From Streptomyces uncialis (GTDB lineage: Bacteria; Actinomycetota; Actinomycetes; Streptomycetales; Streptomycetaceae): a stretch of DNA of 64,000 nt. Below the pieces are notes generated by a model. It worked only from the letters and a program-made list of their open reading frames with translations. It was not told where the DNA came from and searched no databases. The first letter of the stretch is position 1. Every line of letters begins with the position of its first letter. Both the position numbers and the translations under genes were made by a program. The DNA lies in NCBI RefSeq assembly GCF_001905345.1, contig NZ_LFBV01000005.1:62001-126000 (forward strand), in the 5' to 3' direction. Below, in pieces: positions 52,008 to 60,389 of the stretch.

Positions 52008-52997
52008 TCAGTTGTGGCTGTGCAGAACCTCGTTGAGACCGCCCCAGACGGCGTTGTTCGGGCGGGCCTCGACCGCTCCGGTCACGGAGTTGCGGCGGAA
52101 GAGGATGTTCGACGCGCCGGACAGCTCACGGGCCTTGACGATCTGACCGTCCGGCAGGGTGATCCGGGTACCGGCGGTGACGTACAGCCCGGCCTCGACC
52201 ACGCACTCGTCGCCGAGGGCGATCCCGACCCCGGCCTCCGCGCCGACGAGGCAGCGTTCACCGATGGAGATGATGACGCTGCCGCCGCCGGAGAGGGTGC
52301 CCATGGTGGAGGCGCCGCCGCCGATGTCGGAGCCGTCACCGACGACGACCCCGGCGGAGATCCGTCCCTCGACCATGGAGGTGCCGAGCGTCCCGGCGTT
52401 GAAGTTGACGAAGCCCTCGTGCATGACGGTGGTGCCCTCGGACAGATGCGCGCCGAGCCGGACCCGGTCGGCGTCGGCGATCCGGACGCCCTTCGGGACG
52501 ACGTAGTCGGTCATCCGGGGGAACTTGTCGACGGAGGTGACCTGGAGGTGCAGGCCCTCGGCGCGGGCGTTCAGCCGGACCGTCTCGATGTCGTCCACGG
52601 CGACGGGGCCGAGCGAGGTCCACGCGACATTGGTGAGCAGCCCGAAGACCCCGTCGAGGTTCTGCCCGTGCGGCTTGACCAGCCGGTGGGACAGCAGGTG
52701 CAGCCGCAGATAAGCGTCGTGCGCGTCGAGCGGCTTGTCGTCGAGGGACGCGATGACCGTACGGACGGCGATGACCTCGACCCCGCGGCGGGCGTCGGTG
52801 CCGACGGCTCGCGCGGCACCCTCGCCGAGGAGTTCCGCGGCGCGCTCGGCGCTCAGCCGCTCGGTGCCGGCCGGGCCGGGTCCGGCGTCGAGGACGGGGG
52901 CGGGGAACCAGGTGTCGAGGACGGCGCCGTCGGAGGTGACGGTGGCGAGCCCGGCGGCGACGGCGCCGGTGGTGCGTACAGCAGTCGTGTCGGTCAT
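52008..52997 (-). CDS. dapD: tetrahydrodipicolinate N-succinyltransferase (DapD)
   Basis: A 329-residue actinobacterial-type DapD that succinylates tetrahydrodipicolinate in the lysine/diaminopimelate pathway. The C-terminal part is a left-handed beta-helix of hexapeptide repeats (about residues 170-290, with RISAGVVVGDGSDIGGGAST and the IALGDECVVEAGLYV stretch). The N-terminal region is the larger actinobacterial form. The ATG at 52997 is the only plausible start. It stands alone and gives mDAP/LL-DAP for peptidoglycan. Confidence 0.97.
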   Translation of the reverse strand: MTDTTAVRTTGAVAAGLATVTSDGAVLDTWFPAPVLDAGPGPAGTERLSAERAAELLGEGAARAVGTDARRGVEVIAVRTVIASLDDKPLDAHDAYLRLHLLSHRLVKPHGQNLDGVFGLLTNVAWTSLGPVAVDDIETVRLNARAEGLHLQVTSVDKFPRMTDYVVPKGVRIADADRVRLGAHLSEGTTVMHEGFVNFNAGTLGTSMVEGRISAGVVVGDGSDIGGGASTMGTLSGGGSVIISIGERCLVGAEAGVGIALGDECVVEAGLYVTAGTRITLPDGQIVKARELSGASNILFRRNSVTGAVEARPNNAVWGGLNEVLHSHN

Positions 52998-53055
52998 GAG
53001 TGCAACCTAACCGGCCGGGGGGCGGCTGGGCCAATGGCGGCCCGTACGGCCCGGG

Positions 53056-53589
53056 TCAGGGTGCGCGGACCACCCGGGACAGGGCTTCGCGGGCGTACTC
53101 CTCGTCGTAGTCCGCGCCGGTCAGCAGGACCTGGAGACAGATCCCGTCGACCAGTGCGACGAGCGCCTTCGCGGTGACGGGGTCGGTCCGCGCGGTGAGC
53201 CGCTCGACGAATTCGCGTCCCCATTCGGCGGCGACCGGCCGCATCGCGGGTCTGCGCAGCGCCGCGAGATACAGCTCGTACTCCACCTCCACCCAGCGGC
53301 GTTCCCGGGCGATCCACTCGCCGATCGCCCGCGCCACGTCCGCCGCGAGATCGCCGCCCCCGTCGAGCCGCTCCGCGAAGAACGCCGAGCCGTTCTCGTT
53401 GGCCTGGCGCAGCGCGGCGACGGTCAGTTCGTCCAGGGTGCTGAAGTGGTAGGTGGTCGAGCCGAGCGGTACGTCCGCCTCGGCGGCCACCGTGCGATGG
53501 CTGAGGCCGCCGATGCCCTGGTCCGCGACCACCCGGATCGCCGCGTCGATGATCCGCTGCCGCCGCTCGGGGTCGTACCGGCGGGCCAT
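53056..53589 (-). CDS. TetR-family repressor of the adjacent SMR exporter
   Basis: A 177-residue TetR protein. The helix-turn-helix is at residues 8-52 (RRQRIIDAAIRVVADQGIGG, then VAAEADVPLGSTTYHFSTLD). The ATG overlaps the SMR stop (TGATG), so the two are one operon, and a nested palindrome lies in front of the operon. It likely represses its own operon and is relieved by a compound exported by the SMR protein. Confidence 0.93.
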   Translation of the reverse strand: MARRYDPERRQRIIDAAIRVVADQGIGGLSHRTVAAEADVPLGSTTYHFSTLDELTVAALRQANENGSAFFAERLDGGGDLAADVARAIGEWIARERRWVEVEYELYLAALRRPAMRPVAAEWGREFVERLTARTDPVTAKALVALVDGICLQVLLTGADYDEEYAREALSRVVRAP

Positions 53590-53909
53590 CAGTGGGCCCC
53601 GCCCATGTTGAGCAGGACCACGCCGCCGATGACCATGGCGATGCCCGCGACCTTGAAGGCGGTCAGGGCCTCCCCGAGGAAGAGCATCCCGATCGCGGCG
53701 ATCACCGCGGTGCCCACCCCGGCCCAGATCGCGTACGCCGAGCCGACCGGCACGGTCTTGAGGGTCTGCGCGAGCAGGGTGAACGCGATGACGTAGCCGA
53801 TCGTGGTGATCACGGACGGCCACAGTCTGCTGAACCCCTCGCTGTACTTCATCGAGGTGGTCGCGACGACTTCGGCGGCGATGGCACCGGCGAGGAACAG
53901 ATATCCCAT
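53589..53909 (-). CDS. small multidrug resistance (SMR) efflux protein
   Basis: A 106-residue four-helix protein of the EmrE/QacE family. The essential membrane glutamate is in AAEVVATTSMKYSEGFSRLWP, and YAIWAGVGTAVIAAIGMLFLGE is the conserved helix 3 signature. It exchanges protons for cationic compounds as a dimer in the cytoplasmic membrane. It is transcribed with its TetR gene from a promoter that overlaps a palindrome. Confidence 0.96.
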   Translation of the reverse strand: MGYLFLAGAIAAEVVATTSMKYSEGFSRLWPSVITTIGYVIAFTLLAQTLKTVPVGSAYAIWAGVGTAVIAAIGMLFLGEALTAFKVAGIAMVIGGVVLLNMGGAH

Positions 53910-53910
53910 G

Positions 53911-53946
53911 TGTACGAGTGTACCTATCGATGGGTACGGCCGTACA
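53911..53946. promoter_or_regulatory. nested palindrome operator of the SMR-tetR operon
   Basis: An inner near-perfect 18-bp palindrome, GTACCTATCGATGGGTAC (53920-53937), lies inside an outer inverted pair TGTACG (53911-53916) and CGTACA (53941-53946). Both share one dyad axis at 53928.5. It sits one base upstream of the SMR start codon region, so the TetR dimer(s) would cover the promoter or start site. Confidence 0.75.
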
Positions 53947-54103
53947 CATCGGCGCTCCCCGGCACCGGCGGACCCCGGCACCCCGCACCGCGACTGGAGA
54001 CCCGATCCCGATCGGAACGACGAAACCCCCAGTTCAGCGAGGTCCCTGCCGCCTGATTCGGGGGCGAAGTCTCCGGGGTTCCTTCAATGGAACGCTCGAA
54101 TAC

Positions 54104-55777
54104 ATGACTCCCCCGAACGGCCGGAACACCGGCCCCGACAACCACGGCGGACCCGGCGGACCCGACCGCCACGATGGGCGCGCCCGACCCGACACCACCG
54201 CCGGCCCCGACAACCACGGCGCCCCCGCCGGCCGCCACCGCGCCCGCCCCTCCTCCGCACCGCCGGGACCCGCCCTTTCCGCCGCCCCCACCCCCGCTGC
54301 CGACGCCCCGCCCCGCTGGCGGGAACTGCTGGGGCCCGAGCACCGGGGCGCCGCGCTGGTGATGGCGGCCGGGGTGCTCGTCGGCGCGGTCAACATCTAT
54401 CTCGCGTCCAGCCTGCTGCCGACCACGGTCGCCGACATCGGCGGTGAGCGGCTGTACGCCTGGGGCATGACGGTCTACCTGGTCGCCATGGTGATCGCGA
54501 CGATGCTGGTGAGCCGGTCGCTGGCCCGCTGGGGGAACACCGGCGCCTATGTCACGGGCTTCGCCCTGTTCCTCGCGGGGTCGCTGGTCTGCGCGGTGAG
54601 TCCGGGGATGCCGACCTTGCTGGTGGGGCGGGCCGTGCAGGGACTCGGCGGCGGACTGCTGTCCGGCCTCGGCTTCGCCGTGATCCGTACGGCGCTGCCC
54701 CGGCGGCTGTGGACCCGGGGCAACGCGCTGATGTCCGCGATGTACGGCGTCGGGAACTTCGCCGGTCCGGCGCTCGGCGGGCTGTTCGCGCAGTTCGGTT
54801 CCTGGCGGACGGCGTTCGCGCTGATGGCGGTGGTCGCGGCGGTGTGCTGCGCCGCCGTGGTCCGGGTGGTCCCGCGCGGTGGCCGGAGCGATACACCGGG
54901 CCCGGTGCCGTTCGGGTCGCTCGCGCTGGTCACCGCCGCGACCACGGCAGTGAGCGTGACCGCTGTCCTGGAGCGGGCCTGGGCGATGGCCCTGGGCATC
55001 GCCGCGGCGCTGGTGCTGACGGCCGCGTTCGTGGCGTACGAGCGGCGCGGTCCGGTACGGGTGTTCCCCGCCGCGACCTACCGGTCGGACTCCCCGCTGA
55101 AGTGGGTGTACCTGACGCTCGCGCTGCTGTCCTTCGGGGTGGCGGTGGAGGCGTTCGTCCCGCTGTTCGGCCAGCGGCTCGGCGGGCTCCCGCCGCTCGC
55201 GGCCGGATTCTTCGGCGCGGCGGTGTCACTGGGCTGGTCGCTCACCCAGATCGCCAGTTCGTCGGTGACCCGCGCCGGGACCGTGCGGCGGCTGCTGGTC
55301 GCCGGACCGGTGATCCTGGCGACGGGGCTCGCGGTCCTCGGGCTGCTCCAGCGCGCGGACGCGCCGCTCGCGCTGGTGGCCGTCTGGGTCCCGGTGCTGT
55401 TCCTTGCGGGCGCGGGGATCGGGGCGGCGTACCCGCATCTGTCCGTGGCCGCGATGACGTCCACCGCCGATCCAGGGGAGGGCGGCCGGGCGGCGGCGGC
55501 CATCGCGACGGTGACCTCGCTGGCCACGGCGTTCGGTACGGCGGTCGCCGGGGTGCTGGTCGCGGTGGGCGGACCGGCACCGCTGGGCCAGGCCCGCTGG
55601 ACCCTGCTCGGCTTCGCGGTGATCTGCGCGACGGGCACCTTCACCGCCCGCGCCGCCACGGCCGACGGGAGGGCGAAGGCCAGGGCCGGGGCCCGCCCGA
55701 CGACGGAGGGGACGGCGGCGGCGGATCAGGACCCGGCACCCGAGACCCCGGCCACCCCCGCCGGCCGGGGCGTCTGA
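54104..55777 (+). CDS. MFS transporter (DHA2/EmrB-like)
   Basis: A protein of up to 557 residues with 12-14 membrane helices. A roughly 75-residue Pro/Ala/His-rich N-terminal region precedes the first helix (RGAALVMAAGVLVGAVNIYL). Conserved phrases are TTVADIGGERLYAWGMTVYL, motif A-like SRSLARWGN, and RAVQGLGGGLLSGLGFAVIR. Drug or metabolite export is likely. The ATG at 54104 lacks a clear ribosome binding site, so the true start may be downstream. The C-terminal tail is low complexity. Confidence 0.87.
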   Translation: MTPPNGRNTGPDNHGGPGGPDRHDGRARPDTTAGPDNHGAPAGRHRARPSSAPPGPALSAAPTPAADAPPRWRELLGPEHRGAALVMAAGVLVGAVNIYLASSLLPTTVADIGGERLYAWGMTVYLVAMVIATMLVSRSLARWGNTGAYVTGFALFLAGSLVCAVSPGMPTLLVGRAVQGLGGGLLSGLGFAVIRTALPRRLWTRGNALMSAMYGVGNFAGPALGGLFAQFGSWRTAFALMAVVAAVCCAAVVRVVPRGGRSDTPGPVPFGSLALVTAATTAVSVTAVLERAWAMALGIAAALVLTAAFVAYERRGPVRVFPAATYRSDSPLKWVYLTLALLSFGVAVEAFVPLFGQRLGGLPPLAAGFFGAAVSLGWSLTQIASSSVTRAGTVRRLLVAGPVILATGLAVLGLLQRADAPLALVAVWVPVLFLAGAGIGAAYPHLSVAAMTSTADPGEGGRAAAAIATVTSLATAFGTAVAGVLVAVGGPAPLGQARWTLLGFAVICATGTFTARAATADGRAKARAGARPTTEGTAAADQDPAPETPATPAGRGV

Positions 55778-55835
55778 CACCGTCCGGCACCCGTGGGGAC
55801 AGGGACACCGTCCCCGGTACCCATGGGACAGCACG

Positions 55836-55865
55836 CGGCCCCACCGGAGGTGTCCGGTGGGGCCG
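55836..55865. terminator. bidirectional terminator between MFS gene and suf operon
   Basis: A perfect 13-base-pair stem (CGGCCCCACCGGA at 55836-55848 pairing with 55853-55865) with loop GGTG, between convergent transcripts. It should mark the end of the suf operon mRNA. Confidence 0.8.
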
Positions 55866-55964
55866 GGTGAAGCGCGTGTGCCGAGGCCCGGTACGGGTGG
55901 CCGGGGGTGCTCGGCGGTGTCCGAGCGGCACCCGAAGGGCGATCGAACGGTGTTCGAGCAGCGG

Positions 55965-56300
55965 TCAGACGTTGAAGCCCAGCGCCCGAAGCTGCTCACG
56001 GCCGTCGTCCGTGATCTTGTCGGGGCCCCACGGCGGCATCCACACCCAGTTGATGCGCAGCTCGTTGACGATGCCCTCGGTGGCCGACTTCGCCTGGTCC
56101 TCGATGACGTCGGTCAGCGGACAGGCCGCCGAGGTGAGCGTCATGTCGATGGTGGCGATGTTCGCGTCGTCCACATGGACGCCGTAGATCAGCCCCAGGT
56201 TGACCACGTCGATCCCCAGCTCGGGGTCGACCACGTCGAGGAGTGCCTCGCGGACCTCTTCCTCCGACGCGGGCTTCATCAGTGTCTCGTTGTCGCTCAT
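55965..56300 (-). CDS. DUF59 / MIP18-family Fe-S assembly protein (SufT-like)
   Basis: A 111-residue DUF59 protein, last gene of the SUF operon. Typical motifs are VREALLDVVDPELGIDVVNLGL and the conserved cysteine in TSAACPLTDVIEDQ. Such proteins assist iron-sulfur cluster maturation (SufT) and are often the terminal suf gene in actinobacteria. Its ATG overlaps the sufU stop by four bases (ATGA). Confidence 0.93.
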   Translation of the reverse strand: MSDNETLMKPASEEEVREALLDVVDPELGIDVVNLGLIYGVHVDDANIATIDMTLTSAACPLTDVIEDQAKSATEGIVNELRINWVWMPPWGPDKITDDGREQLRALGFNV

Positions 56301-56755
56301 GCGCTCCTCGCCTCCTCCGCGAAAGCCTGGGCCGTCGCGTCCTTCCAGGCCATCCAGCTCAGCAGGGCGCATTTCACCCGTGCCGGGTACTTGGAGACCC
56401 CGGCGAACGCGACCGCGTCCTCCAGGACCTCCTCCATGGCGTCGTCCGGTTCGATGCGGCCCTTGGACTGCATCAGCTCCAGGAAGACGCCCTGGATCTT
56501 CTGGGCCTCGTCGAGCTCCTTGCCGACGAGCAGGTCGTTCAGCACCGAGGCGCTCGCCTGACTGATCGAGCACCCCTGCCCCTCGTACGAGATGTCGGCG
56601 ATCCGCCGTCCCTCGTACCTCACCCGGAGCGTGATCTCGTCACCGCACGTCGGGTTGACGTGGTGCACCTCGGCGTCACCGTCCCGCAGACCACGCCCGT
56701 GCGGGTGCTTGTAGTGGTCCAGGATGACGTCCTGGTACATCGAGTCCAACTTCAC
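56297..56755 (-). CDS. sufU: SUF Fe-S assembly protein SufU
   Basis: A 152-residue zinc-dependent SufU (IscU-like). The three cysteines are visible: NPTCGDEITLRV near Cys 39, GQGCSISQASAS and VKCALLSWMAWKDA. In actinobacteria and Firmicutes SufU accepts sulfur from SufS. It begins 14 bases after sufS. The size matches the family, with the usual insertion that separates it from IscU. Confidence 0.96.
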   Translation of the reverse strand: MKLDSMYQDVILDHYKHPHGRGLRDGDAEVHHVNPTCGDEITLRVRYEGRRIADISYEGQGCSISQASASVLNDLLVGKELDEAQKIQGVFLELMQSKGRIEPDDAMEEVLEDAVAFAGVSKYPARVKCALLSWMAWKDATAQAFAEEARSA

Positions 56756-56769
56756 GATCCCAGAGCCCC

Positions 56770-58038
56770 TCAGCCGAAGAAGTTCCGTACGTGCTCCAGG
56801 CCGTCGATCAGAGCGTCGATCTCGCCCGGCGTGGAGTACAGATAGAACGACGCCCGCGTGGTCGCAGGAATTCCGTAGCGCAGACAGACCGGCCGCGCGC
56901 AGTGGTGACCGACGCGGACGGCGATGCCCTGCTCGTCGAGGACCTGGCCCACGTCGTGCGGATGGATGTCACCGAGTGTGAACGAGATCGCGGCGCCGCG
57001 GTCCTCGGCCGTGGTGGGGCCGATGATCCGCAGGTCGGGCACGTCCAGGAGCCGCTTGACGGCGTACTCCGTGAGCGCGTGCTCGTGCTGCGCGATCCGG
57101 TCCATCCCGATGGCGTCGAGATAGTCGACGGCCGCGCCCAGCGCCACCGCCTGCGCGATGGGCGGGGTGCCCGCCTCGAACTTGTGCGGGGCGGGCGCGT
57201 AGGTCGAGGAGTGCATGGACACCGTCTCGATCATCTCGCCGCCGCCGAGGAACGGGGGCAGGTCCTCCAGGAGCTCCTGGCGGCCCCACAGCACCCCGAT
57301 ACCGGTCGGACCGCACATCTTGTGGCCGGTGAAGGCCACGAAGTCCGCCTGGAGCGCCTGGACGTCCATCGGCATGTGCGGAGCGGCCTGCGAGGCGTCG
57401 ATGAGGACGAGCGCGCCGACCTGCTGGGCACGGCGCACGATCGCCTCGACCGGGTTGACCGTGCCGAGGATGTTGGAGACCAGCACGAAGGAGACGATCT
57501 TCGTCTTCTCCGTGATGACCTCCTCGATGTTCGACAGGTCGAGACGGCCGTCGTCGGTGAGGCCGAACCACTTCAGCTTCGCGCCGGTGCGCTGCGAGAG
57601 CAGCTGCCACGGGACGATGTTGGAGTGGTGCTCCATCTCCGTGATGACGATCTCGGTCTCGTGGTCCACCCGGTAGGGCTCGTCGGCCCAGCCCAGCATG
57701 TTGGCCACGAGGTTCAGCGACTCGGAGGCGTTCTTGGTGAAGATCACCTCGTCGCGGCTGGGCGCGTTGATGAACGCGGCGACCTTGTCACGCGCGCCCT
57801 CGTACAGCGCGGTGGCCTCCTCGGCCAGCACATGGACACCGCGGTGCACATTCGCGTTGTGCTGCTCGTAGTACTCGGAGATCACGTCGAGGACCTGGCG
57901 CGGCGTCTGGGACGTGGCCGCGTTGTCCAGGTACACCAGCTTCTTGTCGCCGTGGATCACCCGGTCCAGGATCGGGAAGTCCTTGCGGATCGCCTCGGTG
58001 TCGAGGAGGCCGGAGAGCCCCTGTCGGGCCACAGTCAC
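56770..58038 (-). CDS. sufS: cysteine desulfurase SufS
   Basis: A 422-residue class II cysteine desulfurase that takes sulfur from cysteine for cluster assembly. Motifs are VYLDNAATSQTP, ITEMEHHSNIVPW, the PLP lysine in FTGHKMCGPTGIG and the catalytic Cys in RVGHHCARPVC. The GTG at 58038 overlaps the sufC stop (GTGA); a second GTG at 58032 is possible. Confidence 0.96.
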   Translation of the reverse strand: MTVARQGLSGLLDTEAIRKDFPILDRVIHGDKKLVYLDNAATSQTPRQVLDVISEYYEQHNANVHRGVHVLAEEATALYEGARDKVAAFINAPSRDEVIFTKNASESLNLVANMLGWADEPYRVDHETEIVITEMEHHSNIVPWQLLSQRTGAKLKWFGLTDDGRLDLSNIEEVITEKTKIVSFVLVSNILGTVNPVEAIVRRAQQVGALVLIDASQAAPHMPMDVQALQADFVAFTGHKMCGPTGIGVLWGRQELLEDLPPFLGGGEMIETVSMHSSTYAPAPHKFEAGTPPIAQAVALGAAVDYLDAIGMDRIAQHEHALTEYAVKRLLDVPDLRIIGPTTAEDRGAAISFTLGDIHPHDVGQVLDEQGIAVRVGHHCARPVCLRYGIPATTRASFYLYSTPGEIDALIDGLEHVRNFFG

Positions 58039-58799
58039 GCGGATGCGCCACCCTTCACGTAAGCCTCGTAGCCCTCGTTCTCCAGCTTGTCGGCGAGCTC
58101 GGCGCCGCCGGACTCGACGATGCGTCCGCCCGAGAAGACGTGGACCTGGTCGGGCTTGATGTACCGCAGGATGCGGGTGTAGTGCGTGATGAGGAGGGTG
58201 CCCACCTCGCCGGTGCCGCGGACGCGGTTGACGCCCTCGGAGACGACCCGCAGGGCGTCCACGTCGAGGCCGGAGTCGGTCTCGTCGAGGATCGCGATCT
58301 TCGGCTTGAGCAGTTCCAGCTGAAGGATCTCGTGGCGCTTCTTCTCGCCGCCGGAGAAGCCCTCGTTGACGTTGCGCTCGGCGAAGGCCGGGTCCATGTG
58401 GAGCCGCTGCATGGTCTCCTTGACCTCCTTGACCCACGTCCGCAGCTTGGGGGCCTCACCGCGGATGGCGGTGGCGGAGGTGCGCAGGAAGTTGGAGACG
58501 GAGACGCCGGGGATCTCGACGGGGTACTGCATCGCGAGGAACAGGCCGGCGCGGGCCCGCTCGTCGACGGACATCTCCAGGACGTCCTCGCCGTCGAGGG
58601 TGACGGTGCCCCCGGTGATCTGGTACTTGGGGTGACCGGCCAGCGAGTAGGCGAGGGTCGACTTGCCGGAGCCGTTGGGGCCCATGATGGCGTGCGTCTC
58701 GCCCTGCTTCACGGTCAGGTCGACGCCCTTGAGGATCTCCTTCGTGGCGTTGTCGGCCTCGACGGTGACGTGCAGGTCTCGGATTTCAAGCGTTGCCAT
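58035..58799 (-). CDS. sufC: Fe-S cluster assembly ATPase SufC
   Basis: A 254-residue ABC-type ATPase of the SufBCD scaffold complex. It has Walker A GPNGSGKST near residues 39-47, the signature FSGGEKKRHEILQL, and Walker B IAILDETDSGLD. SufC is cytosolic and uses ATP to open the SufB-SufD scaffold. It lies seven bases downstream of the Rieske-type ferredoxin gene. Confidence 0.97.
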   Translation of the reverse strand: MATLEIRDLHVTVEADNATKEILKGVDLTVKQGETHAIMGPNGSGKSTLAYSLAGHPKYQITGGTVTLDGEDVLEMSVDERARAGLFLAMQYPVEIPGVSVSNFLRTSATAIRGEAPKLRTWVKEVKETMQRLHMDPAFAERNVNEGFSGGEKKRHEILQLELLKPKIAILDETDSGLDVDALRVVSEGVNRVRGTGEVGTLLITHYTRILRYIKPDQVHVFSGGRIVESGGAELADKLENEGYEAYVKGGASA

Positions 58800-58806
58800 G
58801 GGTGCC

Positions 58807-59124
58807 TCAGGACTCCTGGGAAAGGGAGACGAGCACGTCGTCCCCTTCGATCTTTACGGGGTATACGGGAACAGGGCGCGTCGCGGGAAGGCCGGACGGC
58901 TTGCCGGTGCGGAGGTCGAAGCTGGAGCCGTGCAGCCAGCACTCGATCTGACAGTCCTCCACCTCGCCCTCGGAGAGGGAGACGTTCGCGTGCGAACAGA
59001 TGTCGTGGATGGCGAACACCTCGCCCTCGGTACGGACGACCGAGACCGGCGTGCCGTCGAGCTCCACCCTCTTCGGGGTGTCGTCCTCCAGCTCGCTCAC
59101 TCCGCAGGCGCGTACGAACGTCAT
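58807..59124 (-). CDS. Rieske-type [2Fe-2S] ferredoxin in the SUF operon
   Basis: A 105-residue non-haem dioxygenase ferredoxin-like protein. The Rieske ligands are CSH (with ANVSLSEG following) and CWLHGSSFDL. In actinobacterial suf clusters this gene lies between sufD and sufC and probably supplies electrons or accepts clusters; its exact role is unproven. Its ATG overlaps the sufD stop by four bases. Confidence 0.93.
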   Translation of the reverse strand: MTFVRACGVSELEDDTPKRVELDGTPVSVVRTEGEVFAIHDICSHANVSLSEGEVEDCQIECWLHGSSFDLRTGKPSGLPATRPVPVYPVKIEGDDVLVSLSQES

Positions 59125-60302
59125 GCGACCGACGCCTCCAGCTCCTCTTCGATCCGGGTGATCAGCCGCTCCTCGACGTCGGGCAGGCCGATCTGCTGGA
59201 CCAGCTCGGCGAAGAAGCCGCGCACCACGAGACGGCGGGCCTCCTGCTGGGGGATGCCGCGGGCCATCAGGTAGAAGAGCTGCTCGTCGTCGAAGCGGCC
59301 GGTGGCGGAGGCGTGTCCGGCGCCGACGATCTCACCGGTCTCGATCTCCAGGTTCGGCACGGAGTCGACCCGGGCGCCGTCGGTGAGGACGAGGTTCCGG
59401 TTCATCTCGTAGGTGTCGGTGCCCTCGGCCCTGGCCTCGATCAGCACATCGCCGATCCACACCGCGTGCGCGCCGTCGCCCTGGAGCGCGCCCTTGTAGA
59501 CGACGTTGGACTTGCAGTGCGGGGTGTTGTGGTCGACCAGGAGACGGTGCTCCTGGTGCTGGCCCCGGTCGGTGAAGTACAGACCGAACAGCTCGGCCTC
59601 ACCACCGGTGCCCGCGTAGGCGACCCGGGGGTGGAGACGTACGAGGTCCCCGCCGAAGGTGACGACGACCGACTTGAACAGGGCGTCCCGGCCGATCAGC
59701 GCGTTGTGCTGGGCGACGTGGACGGCCTCGTCGTCCCAGTCCTGCACGGAGACGACGGTGAGCTTGGCCCCGTCGCCGAGGACGTAGTCGACGTTCGTGG
59801 CGAGGACGGCGTCACCGGTGTGGTCGACGACGACCACGGCCTCGGCGAAGGCGCCCAGCTCGACGACCTGGTGGCCGAACGCGGTACCGCTCTCGCCGTG
59901 GACCGCGATCCGCACCGGCTCGGTGAGGACGGTGTCCTTGGGGACGGTGATCACGGACGCCGTCTCGAAGGACGAGTACGCCTGCGCGGCGACCCGGTCG
60001 ACGGGCGTGCCGGCCCGGCCGAGGCGCGCGTCGTCACGGCCGACGGTCTCGACGACGACACCCTCGGGGGCCTCGACGGTGACCTTGACGGAGCCGGTCG
60101 CGACGGCGGTGCCGTCGTGCAGTCCGCGCAGCCGGTCGAGCGGCGTGAACCGCCACTCCTCCTCACGGCCGTGGGGCACGGGGAAGTCCGCCACGTCGAA
60201 GGACGGGGGCGCGCTCATGCGGGTGGCGACGGTCGACTCGGCCGCCACCGCGATGGCGCCGGCGGTGGTGGACCCCACCGGGAGATTCTGAGCCTCAGCC
60301 AT
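59121..60302 (-). CDS. sufD: Fe-S cluster assembly scaffold SufD
   Basis: A 393-residue SufD. The typical C-terminal beta-helix phrases are visible (HNTPHCKSNVVYKGALQGDG, then MNRNLVLTDGARVDSVPNLE, IVGAGHASATGRFDDEQLFY and RGIPQQEARRLVVRGFFAEL). It partners SufB and SufC. The ATG at 60302 lies 87 bases after sufB; an 11-bp hairpin stands in this gap. Confidence 0.96.
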   Translation of the reverse strand: MAEAQNLPVGSTTAGAIAVAAESTVATRMSAPPSFDVADFPVPHGREEEWRFTPLDRLRGLHDGTAVATGSVKVTVEAPEGVVVETVGRDDARLGRAGTPVDRVAAQAYSSFETASVITVPKDTVLTEPVRIAVHGESGTAFGHQVVELGAFAEAVVVVDHTGDAVLATNVDYVLGDGAKLTVVSVQDWDDEAVHVAQHNALIGRDALFKSVVVTFGGDLVRLHPRVAYAGTGGEAELFGLYFTDRGQHQEHRLLVDHNTPHCKSNVVYKGALQGDGAHAVWIGDVLIEARAEGTDTYEMNRNLVLTDGARVDSVPNLEIETGEIVGAGHASATGRFDDEQLFYLMARGIPQQEARRLVVRGFFAELVQQIGLPDVEERLITRIEEELEASVA

Positions 60303-60344
60303 GGCTGTCGTAGTGCTCGCTTTCTGGGATAAGACGTGACGCTG

Positions 60345-60369
60345 CGGGGGTCCGGGGGCCGGACCCCCG
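60345..60369 (-). other. intra-operon stem-loop between sufB and sufD
   Basis: A perfect 11-base-pair stem (CGGGGGTCCGG at 60345-60355 pairing with 60359-60369) with a 3-base loop, inside an otherwise tightly coupled operon. It may stabilise the upstream sufB message or partly attenuate the downstream genes; no T-run follows on either strand. Confidence 0.65.
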
Positions 60370-60389
60370 GGACGGCGGGGCGGCCGGGG

